A stretch of 64,000 bases of DNA from contig ML677351.1 in the NCBI GenBank assembly GCA_007922305.1, positions 14,302,749 to 14,366,748 on the forward strand. Direction: 5' to 3'. Position 1 is the stretch's first letter. Every line of letters starts with the position of its first letter. This DNA is from Dermatemys mawii (Eukaryota > Chordata > Testudines > Dermatemydidae). The position numbers and the translations under genes were made by a program. The notes beneath the pieces were generated by a model. That model was not told where the DNA came from. It ran no database searches and saw nothing but the letters and a program-made list of their open reading frames with translations. Shown here one piece after another: positions 22,001-34,000 of this stretch.

Positions 22001-25000
22001 TGTCAAATATTCGCTACAGGATGGCATAATCGCAGACTTCCACCGCTTTATAGATCCTGGTGAGCCTTAAGGGGCAGAGGGGAGGAAACTCATCATTTCA
22101 GTTGTGTTGAAGGATGAAGGCTTTCTAATCTCATTTCTCCCAACCCAGTTCAAGTTTCTTGCATCAGACACAGCCTTGTTTCCAGAGGTTGAGCATTTTA
22201 GGTAGATAGCAGCCACATAAATAAATGCCTGTGGTTAATGGTGTCTTAATGCTGCGCTCTACTAAAGTCTGCAGAAAGGTGGCCTGTGGCATCCAGACTA
22301 AGTGAGAACTTGGAGGATAAAAGAAATCTTGTGAGAAAATAGTTGAAATAAAATCCTTTACTCCGCTGTCTAGCCATTACGTGGAAGAAAACTACTACGG
22401 TGTAGTGAGATGCCGCATGCTTGTGTGCGTTGGATTTAATAGTAAAATGCATTTGCCTAGATAGGGACCGAAATACACAAGTGTGCAAAAGGTTGTAAAA
22501 TATGTGTATTGTGCAGAGTTTGTGCAAATGAGTATAACTAAGAAAATAAGTTTTAAATAAGTGGACATTCATGGCAGTTATGCAAGGACACACGATAGTA
22601 GATAAAGCTGTTAACTAAGTTGTTACGCTGCTATGGGATAAGAGGAAAGGTCCTCTCATGGATTGGTAACTGGTTAAAACGGGTGCACAAACTACAGCCT
22701 GCAGCCACATCCGGCCCATGGGACCATCTTGCCTGGCCCTTGAGCTCCTAGCCAGGAGGCTAGCCTCTCCCTCCCCTGCTGTCTCCCCTCCCCCCAGCTT
22801 CACTTCTTCGCGTCGCCAGCACTCTGGGCAGCATAGCAGCATGGCTGGCGGGCTGCACTTTGGGGGCAGGAGAGAGCAAGAGGGAAGCTCACCTTCAGCC
22901 TCAGAGGAGCAGGCGGGAGGTGCAGGTGGCAGGAGTGCAGTGAACGCAAGCGAAAGACTCAGGAGGAGCACCGGGCAGCCGCGCAGCCAGCCGCAGAGAA
23001 GGGGAAACCACCAATTTGAAGCTTTGAAGGAGAACCTGCCGATTCCCTCGAACTGTGTGGCTCACCCTGCTCCTCCTGAGTCCTCTGTCCATGTTAGGGG
23101 GTTGCATTCTGAAAGGGGCTTTGCGGGGAGTTGAATGGGGGTGAGGGATGTAGCGGGGTAGTCAGGGGACAGGTTGCAGGGGGAGTTGGATGGATTGGAA
23201 GTTCTGAGGGGGGCAGTGAGAGGGCAGATAGGAGGTGAGTGCCAGGCTGTTTGGGGAGACACAGCCTTCCCTGCCTGGCCCTCCATACAGTTCTGGAATC
23301 CTGATGTGGCCCTTGGGCCAAAAAGTTTGTCCACCCCTGGTTAAAAGATAGGAAACAAAGGGTAAGAATAAATGGTCACTTTTCGGAATGGAGAGAGGTA
23401 AATAGTGGTGTCCCCCAGGGATCTGTACTGGGACCTGTCCTTTTTCAACATACTCATAAATGATCTGGAAAAAGGGGTAAACATGAGGTGGCAAAATTTG
23501 CGGATGAGACAAAACTACTCAGGATAGTTAAGTCCCAGGCAGACTGTGAAGAGCTACAACAGGATCTCTCAAAACCAGGTGACTGGGCAATAAAATAGCG
23601 GATGAAATTTAGCATTGATAAATGCAAAGTAATGCACATTGGAAAACATAATCCCAACTATACATATAAAATGATGGGATCTAAATTAGCTGTTACCACT
23701 CAAGAAAGAGATCTTAGTCATTGTGGATAGTTCTCTATCTGCACTACTCCGTGTGCAGCAGCAATCAAAGAAGTGAACAGAATGTTGGGAATCATTGTGA
23801 GGGATAGATAAGAAAACAGAAAATAAATATATTGCTTCTTTATAAATCCATGATATGCACACATCTGGGATACTGCATGCAGATGTGGTTGCCCATCTCA
23901 AAAAAGTTATGTTGTATTGGAATTGGAAAAGGTTCCGAAAAGGGCAACAAAAATGATTATGGGTATGGAACGTATTCCATATGAGGAGAGATTAATAAGA
24001 CTGGGACTTTTCCATTTGGAAAAGAGACGAGTAAGGGGGGATCTGATAGAGGTCCGTAAAATCATGACTGATATGTAGCAAGTAAATAAGGAAGTGCTGT
24101 TTACTCCTCATAACATAAGAACTAGGGTCATCAAATGAAATTAAAAGGCAGCAGGTTTAAAACAAAAGGAAGTATTTTTTTTCACACAACACACAGTGAA
24201 CCTGTGGACCTCCTTGTCAGAGTATGTTGTGAAGACCAAGACTAACAGGATTCATAAAAGAGCTAGATATATTCATGAGGATAAGTCCATCAGTGGCTAT
24301 AAGCCAGGATGGGCAGGGGTGGTGTCCCTAGCCTCTGTTTGCGTGAAGCTGGGAATGGGTGACAGGGGATGGATCACTTGATGATTACCTGTTCTGTTCA
24401 TTCCCTCTGGGGCACCTGGCATTGGCCACTGTCAGAAGACAGGATACTTGGCTAGATGGACCTTTAGTCTGACCCAGTATGGCTGTTCTCGTAGCACAAG
24501 GTATTGTTTGTTGTTTAGAGTTTGTGTATCTGTTTTTTCTTGATAATGTGTGTTCTCTCTGCCCTCTTACAGGAGAGGTGCCACGTGGCTTTCGGTTTCA
24601 TTGTCAAGCAGCAAGTGAGTATCAGAGAAAGAAAGGGGTGGGATGCAGTGTTTGGCTTCTGTACACCAGTCCTTTAAATCTTTGCCTTCATGTGAGAACT
24701 GATGCTTCTCTAAGAACTATGCATCTCGCATCCAAGAGAGAGATGGGCACTAGAGCAGACTTCCGCAGGGATTTCATAATGCTGTGTCTTCCATAAACAA
24801 TAAGCTCTTCTTTCTGAATAACTGGTCGTTAAAGAACCTCTGACACTTTTCAATGATGATGATGTCCATTGTGTATAATCTTGGTCTGTTGGCAATGATC
24901 TGCCTATGACGGTTTCGATCACAAAGACCACCTTGGGACTATCACCTGATGTGCTGAGACTACCTCTGAGCCTGTTTTCTCTTCCAGTTTGGGCCTTCAG

Positions 25001-28000
25001 AGCCCTGCCTTGTTCACCCAGACACGCTAATCTGTTGCAACGCAGACCCAGGGTCTGACCCACGCACCCGAAAGCTGCAGACTTAACTTAAAACGGCTTA
25101 GCAAGTGCTCCTGTCTCTACCACCCAGACACTTAGCTCCCAATGGGATCCAAACCCCAAATAAATCTGTTTTACTCTGTATAAAGCCTATACAGGGTAAA
25201 CTTATAAATTGTCCGTCCTTTATAACACTGATAGAGAGATACAGCTGTTTGCTCCCTCAGGTATTAATTACTTACTCTGGGTTAATTAAAAAAATCACTT
25301 TTTGCTTATTAAGTATAAAAACTAGGATTTAAGTGGTTCCAGGTAATAACAGAACAGAATAAGTTACCAAGCAAAATAAAATACGCAGGTCTAAGACTAA
25401 TATGTTAGGAAACTGAATACAGGTAAATCTCACCCTCAGAGAAGTCTCAATAAGATTCTTTCACAGACTAGATTCCTTCGTACTCTGGGCCAAATCCTTA
25501 TCAGACCAATGTTATGGCTTATGGCCTGGGTCTAGCAATCACTCACACCCCATAGTTACAGACCTTTATTCTAGTTTCTTTCAGACATCTCTTTGGGGTG
25601 GAGAAGCCATCTCCTGAGCCAGCTGAAGATCGAGGGGTTTCCAGGGCATTTTATATTCTTTCTCTTTTGGGCGGAAACCCCTTTGTTCTCCTGTGCAAAA
25701 TCACAGCAGCAAGATGGAGTTTGTAGCCACCTGGGCAAGTCACATGTCCATGCATGATTCACGTTTTTGCAGGCAGACGTCATTGTTTACATGTTAGTGT
25801 GAGTGTTCCCAGGAAAGCTCAGATGTGCATTGGTGTCTCCTAGAGTCCATTGTCAGCTAAGTGTTTCTTGATTGGGCACTTACTGAAAATAATCCTTTCT
25901 CAGTAAGCTGACCAAATGCTTCACTGAGGCTACTTAGAATCAGACACATTGAGATACAATTACATAGCCAATATTCATAACTTTAAATACAAAAATGATA
26001 CACACATACAGACAGCATAATCATAACCAGCAAATTACAACCTTTCTATAGACACCTTACATGACCTCCTTTGTACACGATTTGGTGCAACTATAGGACC
26101 TTGGCTGCAACAATGATCTATACGGTCACAGTTCATGTCAATAATGTCACACTGCCCTCCCACATGGAATTCTAATTAGCTTCAGTATTTCTGTCCTAAA
26201 CGACTGGATAACTTCAGTGTGTGATGTTTCATAGCTGTCATTTTCATCTCTGAGGTGGCTGCCGGTCAGTGGTGGGTAAAGCATTTCCTCCTTGCGCGCA
26301 TGTATCCCCCTGTTATTACTTGTAAAAAAAATAAATAACTGGATAAAAAATACACTGGAATCTTGTATTTCCCAAACTGGAAAATGCTGATATAAAGTCT
26401 CATTATTAAAGCGGAACCTCTAGAAATACAAACTTAATACTTCTCCATGCAGCATTGACATTCAGCAAGTTAAAATGTTCCTACAACCCTGTCGGTTGGC
26501 CCCTTCTACTATTTTGATTTGCACTGCTTTGTTTTTCCCTTTCCCTTGTATTTATAGATTTCTGTTAGTGGACTTCCTGTCCCTGTGCACACTGCTAACT
26601 GACCCAGCTCCTGCTTCCCTTTATCAAAATACTTGAGTAACTCTCACTTCAGATCATCCCAGATCTTTGGGGAAAATAAGTAGGTGCATGTTAAAGGCAA
26701 GATTGTGGTGGGTGCATGAATCTTGCAGGTTTTACTTGTGGATAGTAGGTGGGACTGGGAATAGAGAAAGGAGTGCATGTTTCTTTTTAAAAAAAATGGA
26801 CTGCTCATACCCCATTTTTCTCTCTCATTAACCTCCATTAGGCGATGCCACTCACAAGATCCCCATCTCTGGTTTTGAGCTCTCAAATGCTGGTCCCGCT
26901 TTTGTGCTATGTGAACTTTACTCATTTGTTCAGCCAAACTGCGGCAGATGGCCACCTGTGTACTGCAAGGTATAATCCAGCCCCCTCCAAGTTAGAACAG
27001 CCTTTCAAAACACGCAGTCCTATTGTAGTTGCCCAAAGAAGCCTTTATAGCAGGGGTGGGCAAACTTTGACCTGAGAGCCACAGCTGGGTGGGGAAATTG
27101 TATGCGAGGTCATGAATGTAGGGCTGGGACAGGGTTGGGATGTTGAGGAGGGGTGGTGTGCAGGAAGAGGGGTCAGGAGGGGATGCGGAGTGCGATTTGG
27201 GACTCAGGGCAGGGGTGCTGGGAAGGATGCAGTGTGTGGGAGGGGGCTCAAGGCAGGGGATGTGGGGTGCATTCCCCGGCCCAGTGACACCTTGAGCGAC
27301 TCTGGGATGCCAGAGGGGCTAAGACAGGCTCCCTGCCTGCCCTGACCCCACAGCGCTCCTGGAAGCGGCAGGTACCATGTCCCTGTGGTCCCTGGTGTGG
27401 GGAAGAGGACAGAGGGCTGTGCACGCTGCTCTCACCTGTGGGTACCTCCTCCAAAGCTCCCATTGGCTGTGGTTCCCCATTTTTGGCCAATGGGAGCTGC
27501 AGGGGGTGGTGCCTGCAGATGAGGACAGTGCACAGAACCTCTTCCCCTCTCCTCCCATCGTGGGACTGCAGGGACGTGATGCTGGCTGTTTCCGGGAGTG
27601 ATGCAGGGCCTGCGGTGCCACAGAGGTGGCAATCCCATGGGCCGGATCTGGTCCAGGGGCCGCAATTTGTCAACCCCTGCGTTATAGCATGGGTGGGGAA
27701 TCTTTGGCCCACTGCTTAATTTCATCCGGCCTGTGGCAAGTCTCCCTGGCGTGGGCTGGAAGCCCTGAACCTCGGTGCCCCTCCCCTCCCGCTATGGGGC
27801 TGGAGCTGCAGGCACCGGCTCGCTCCGCTGCGGCAGGAAACTAGGGTTGTTAGGCCATTAATAGTCCGGTCAGCTCCGCGCAGCTCCTGGAACTGGCTGG
27901 CATCTTGCTGCAGCCCCTAGGCACAGGGGCGATCAGGGAAGCTCCACATGCTGCCCCCCACCCTCCCGCGCCAGTTCACTGCTCCCATTACTGGGAACTG

Positions 28001-31000
28001 TGGCCAGTGGGAGCTGTGGGGGTGGTATCTGCGGGGGCGGTCATCATGAGTAGCACAAAGCCGCCTGGCTGCACCGGCACCTAAGGGCAGGACATGCCAG
28101 CTGCTTCCGGGAGCAGTGTGAAGCCATAGCAGGCAGGGAGCCTGCCTGAGACCTGCTGTGCCACCGACCAGGAGCCACCTGAGGTAAGTGCTGCCTGGCC
28201 GGAGCCCACACTCTGAACCCCTTACCCCAGATCGGAACCCTCTCTGGCACCCTAATTCCGTCCTAGAGCCCACACCCCCTCCTAAACCCCAATACCCAGC
28301 TCTGAGCCCCTCCCACACCCAAAGTCCCTTCTGGAGATGGCACTCTGAACCTGCACCCTGAGCCCCAGCCCTGAGCCCACTCCTGCACCCCAAACCTCTC
28401 ATCTCCAGCCCCATCCCAGAGCCCGCACTCCCAGGCGGAGTCCTCTTTGGAAAGCAGGGAGAACTTTCAGGAAGAGTGAAAGTGGCTTTGTGCAAGTATT
28501 AAAGTAGTGGAAGCAGATGATTTAGGAATGGGGAGTGGGGTAATAACTAAACTCCACTCTATAGCTGTAATTGTATTCTGGATCATGTGACAGTTAAACT
28601 TTTTTCTCTGTAGTCTTATGACTGGTACAGAGTCAACTGGGGTCTGAAATGGATGGCTAAGGAAGCAGGTGAGAAGTTAATTTTTTAAGATTGCAAGGAG
28701 TCTTAGTATCTCAACGGCATCTCCCCTGTCCCACCTATATTTGTCAAAGTTTCTGCTATTCCTTCAGCTCTTCTTGACTCGGTCTTCTCTGAAAAATAGG
28801 CACTGAGAACCAGCTGGAGCTTCTCAGTGTGGAAAACCTGGTGGTGAAACTGTACCAGCGGAAACTTCAGAAGGAGCCTTCTGAGACCTGGGTGCGCAAT
28901 CTGCTGGATGTCTTCATGTGGGATTACTCCAGTAACACTAGGTAGGCTGGCAATGGCTCTTACCTATTTCCTGAACAGGAAGATGTTATAGTGCCCACTG
29001 TCTGTTAGCCAGGTGCTTTAAACTGTCCCCCAGTGCCTGCACACATTCACCTTTTTTACTTCAGTGTTAGGTTAGCTGAAAACTCTAGCATCATCATTAA
29101 GGCTGGTCCTCCTTGGATCATAGCTCAGATGTGGCTGGAGGAAATGTGCTCTTGGACAGTATATCTCTGATTTTTCAAGTGTAAGCGTAGATTTGAAGGC
29201 TGTGAAACAGAGGCTTGTGGACTTGACTTGAGAATGGAAAGTGGTGGGGTGAGATTTCGACGTGCTTATATTTTTAGCATATTTCCATATAATCTCAAAA
29301 TATGAACATCTTTGCTTCTTTGAATTTCTCAAGCCCATTAAAATTGCATTAAGAAAAGGTTTGGAAGAATGTTTGCTTCATTAATAATCCACTGAATATA
29401 GCAGCCGAATGTTCTTCTTTGTATCCCATACATTAAAATACAGGAAAATTGCTGGAATTATACTGCTGGACTGTATAGCCCATTTCTGTCTGCCAGACTA
29501 GTTTTTTTTCTTTGTGAAGTCATTTCCCCCGTTTGTGTGGGTTTCTTTTAATAGAGGTGCTTAGATGAGAAATCAGAGCCAGGTTCTTTTGTTTCATCCA
29601 TGAAAATCCATTGACTTAACTGGGTTTTCATGGATCTCTCTGAGAGCGAAGCACCTTATATTTGAGTAAGATTCAGTTACACACCTTGGTTTCACTTTCA
29701 GGTTCTCATGCACTAGGCACAGTGCTGCAGCATCTGGGCTCCAAATGCTGCAGGGGAAGTTTAAAGTGACACTGTCAATTTACTTCTGACATTTTACCTG
29801 CTGTTGTTATAAGTAACAACTAAGACTCTAAACTAGCGGTTCTCAAACTTCTTCAGGCGACAACCCCTTTTTGCATTGCAGTGTTGTACTGTGGCCAGAG
29901 GGAACGTCCGCTGAAATGCCACCGAATTGAACACTTCCGCTTTTGGCAGCATTTCGGCAGTCGGGGTGTTCGCATCTGTGTCCACCGAATTGCCACCAAA
30001 AGCGGAAGCTTTTGCTTTGGCAGCTCTTTGGTGGACACAGCCCCGTGTTTGGGTCGGTAGCTCGTGACCCCCCAGGAATCGCCCCATGACCCTCTGGGGG
30101 GTTGCGACCCCCAGTTTGAGAACCACTGCTCTAAACTTTATAACTCTAAGATTGTAGGAGAGAAGTATCTGGTTATTGAGAGTTTTTGGCGCCAGTCTTT
30201 ATAGTCAGTGTCACTGTTCCCTTTGTATAGTCATTTCCCCCTGTTTGTGTGGGTCATTCACAGACCAACAAGGAAAAGAAACTGTCCTAAAAAAAAAAAA
30301 AAAAAGCGGGGGAAGGAGAACCTTATGACTACAAAATCACAAACTCCCAGGGAGAATCTGGGGCAGGTATAATATCAAAAACTGCTTTTAACTCTTTGAA
30401 ATTAAAAGACTTCAAGTGGATGATGGTTTTCTTTAAGTTCCACTTTTCTTTTCTTTTTTTAAGAAGAAAAAGAGAATTTCTATTAGGTTTTATAAAACTA
30501 CAACCTCCTAACTAAATGTAAACTTAGGGGCCAAAGCTATGTGACATGGTCCCTTTTTAAAATTTAACCTATGCTACTTTTGGGCACCAAGACTGTGCCG
30601 GGAGTTTTCTAGGTCTGGTTTTAATTACATTGAAAGTGACTAGGAGAAAGTGAGGTTAACATCAGCCAACAGGTTTCTAATCCAACTAGATTAATTCTGT
30701 CCATCTCAATTAACAGTGTAGTTTTGTTTCCATTCTGAACTCAGAAGAATTTCAATTTGCACTTAGGTGCAAGTGGCATGAAGAGAATGATATCCTGTTC
30801 TGCGCTTTAGCATCCTGCAAGAAAACTGCGTGAGTACTGTGAAGGGAATGTGTCTGATACGTTGCAGACAGTTTTTAGCTTCTAGACTCTCTAGCCCTAT
30901 GCTTCTGGCTTCTCTGCTCCTCTGAGGAAGGTGGTTCCCAAGTCTTGTTTTTCTAATGGCTTCCTTATCTCTGTAGATATCTCTTCATTAGTGTCCCTTA

Positions 31001-34000
31001 TTCTTTTCTGTAGTTTGAATATTAGCAACATGATCAGAATATAATGTTACCTCATGGTATCAGTGCCTGCATAGATGTAGTTTGACTTCTGGATTTTGAG
31101 GAGTGAGGGGCTTAATACTATTAATAGGTATAGGTCTAACTTCTGGATTTATCAGTTGTTAGTGATACTTAAATTAGTGTATTTGAAATCACAAATACAG
31201 TTTACATTCTATATTTAATTGCCCTTAATGTTTTGTTGTAACATAATTGTTTGCCACATTTACAAGCTACCATTTTAAAAATTAACATTTGCATAAAAAC
31301 AAGTTCTTGAGTAAACAGAAACAAGCACTTTCATGTAACTATGAATCGTCTTCCTGGTTTTAGAGATACATAAACGTGCAATGCACACATCAAACAAATC
31401 CATTGCTAAAGCCTGACCCCTTTGTCCATCTGCCTACACACATTCCATTCACATTTAACTTTCCCTGTTCACTCTGTCACTCACCTGGGCTTGACACAGT
31501 CAATGTGGTAACTGCACAGACCCTTGGGAAGCAGCTCAGATCTTGTGTTCACTTGCTACAGCGTTCCTGATGCTGATTAGAATGTGGCCTTGACGTTTAG
31601 ATGCCTGTTTCTGATTCAAGCCTCTTATTTTGTAGGCTAGTAAAATTGAAAAGGCCCCAAGCTGGAGCTCTGCTGAGAGGCATTAGGAACTGCTCTTCTG
31701 CCTTCCCCTTATGAAGCCCAGGTGGGGGTGGAAACATAGAGTGCCTCGTGTCACTGCTCACCACCCCTAATGTTCCTCCATGCCCCTTCGGAGGCTGGGG
31801 CAGGGGCAAATAGCAATACCAGGTGCCCTCTGTGTCCAGGTCAGTTTCTCCACCTGGGCTGTGCTGAGAGGCATCAGGAGCTGCTCTCCTGCCCTCTTCT
31901 TACACAGCTCACATGGAGAAACTGACCTGGATGCACAGAGCTCCTGGTGTCATCACTTGGCCTCCCTGCCCCCCCGAACATTTATCTGCAGGGCGGAAAC
32001 AGGGCCAAGTAGAAGGGAGCATGCCCCCTCCCCACTACCTCTGCAGTATATCCAGTTTGGGGGACAGTGCTCTTCTTTGCCCATGAGTACCTGTGCGTGG
32101 GTGTGTGGTGACTCTGATTGCTCTAATATATTAGCATCATATTGAGGATCGTGCCTTCTGCATTAGAATGCACTGTGCTTTCTTAATAGCAGCTTAGAGT
32201 TCCTGTGTTGGGATGGAATACAGTGAACCAATTTCTATTCTAGAAATTTACGTATGGCCCTGTGCGCTGTGCTTTTTGGAAGTAAAAGTAGGAGTAATTT
32301 AGGCACATATCCCTTTAAATAATGCATTATCTCCCCAACAATTAGACATAGTAGCAGTCTTCCTGTTCAAACTGATTTAATAATGCCATGCACCGTTAAA
32401 CAGTTGTCATGTTTCACCCTGGGTGATGGGGGCAAGTGATTCTTATAGCTTCATGTATAATTTTTAGAGAAGGTTGGCCTTTTTCTGGATGAAAGGATGT
32501 TATTAGGATGCAGTCTTCATCTTCATATCTCACCTTCCTTCCTTCCCCCCACCTCAAAGTGTTGGTGATAGCAGCTATTCCTTCTGTATCTTTCACTATA
32601 AAGAGGGATGAGGCTATGCTGCCTTCATATATAAGAAATACAGTACAGAATTCTTATCAGAACTTTTTTTTTCTTTGTTCAATATAGTTATTGTATCAGT
32701 AACACTTTGGCAAGCGTGTATGGAGTCTCGCTCACATCAGCTCACCTACCTCTGCAAGACTATGATTCCAGCAACAACGTAAATCCCAAGATGGTGGTAC
32801 TGGATGCTGAACGTTTCCAGGTCATCTTCTTTGAATTTTTGCTGAATTATTTCAGGCTGCTCTGACTACTTCCTTTTCCTCCCAGTGTCAGATTGGCTAT
32901 ATTCAATTTTTAGAGCAGGTGACATCCTTGTTCATAATGCACAATGAGTATTGGGAAAGCCAACCAAGAAAGGTCTCCATTAGCTGATGTTGTGGAAATG
33001 AACCACATACATTGTGTTTAATCGGATAGCCTGAGGCTCTTTATTAAAGGTACCAATATAAGCTTGCAGGGAGAGATGGCTATACAAAAGCTGCTCTTCA
33101 AAATACAAAAAATCAGAGGTTTATGTAGGGAAGTTGTCTATATTCAATAAGCATATTTCCCCATTTGTACTTTTCCAATATCACAGCAAGACATGGGCAT
33201 TTTTGTGGTTAACTGCTCTTTGTGGTTAGTAGTTGCCACCTGGTTAGCTGTTGCATTTGTGTTGAAATTGCATTACTTAAAAAGCCTCCTCATCATTGTC
33301 TCCCTGTCTTACTGGCACGTACACACAGTCAGTCTGTTTAAAATTCAGCTGGCTCTGGCTTGACCCGAGTTTGAGGCCTGGTCATTTTTCTTTACACTGA
33401 CTAGACATCTTTCTGAAGTTTGTCCTGCCCCTTTTCCACAAAAGTTCTGATCTGACCATGAGGTCCTCCAGAATATACCTGCAAAAATGCTGCTTCTAGA
33501 ATAAGAGGCAGGGAGAATTAACCTGTTTAAATCCTATACAAATGAGCAGCCAGATATTCTGTCTTGCCTAAATCTTTACCCAGCATCCTTAGGTATTGTG
33601 AGTAGGTGTGCTGGATACTATGTGAAAGAGAACACTCGTCTGTTCTGAGACGAGGGTTTGAATTTTTTCTACTACAGAAGCTGCGGGCTCAGAATTCTGG
33701 TTGTAATGGATACTTCAGTTCTCCAGTTCAGAAACAAGGTGCTGCCTCTTCTGCTGGTGAGTTTGACTTTCAGATTTGGGAAAGCAAAGAATGAGAACTA
33801 AGTTTTTATCAGATGAGTGTGGCACTGTCCCCCTATACCCCCTTGTCTCTGGATACAGTAAATGGCCAGATGATCATCACAATACCTCCCTTGGATGGTA
33901 CAGCTTCAGCTCATTCATGTAAACAGTTGTAGATTTGATTGAACTCCTAATGTCTGACCTTAACCAAATGGACCAGCGCCAGTTTTACTGGAAAGAATTC

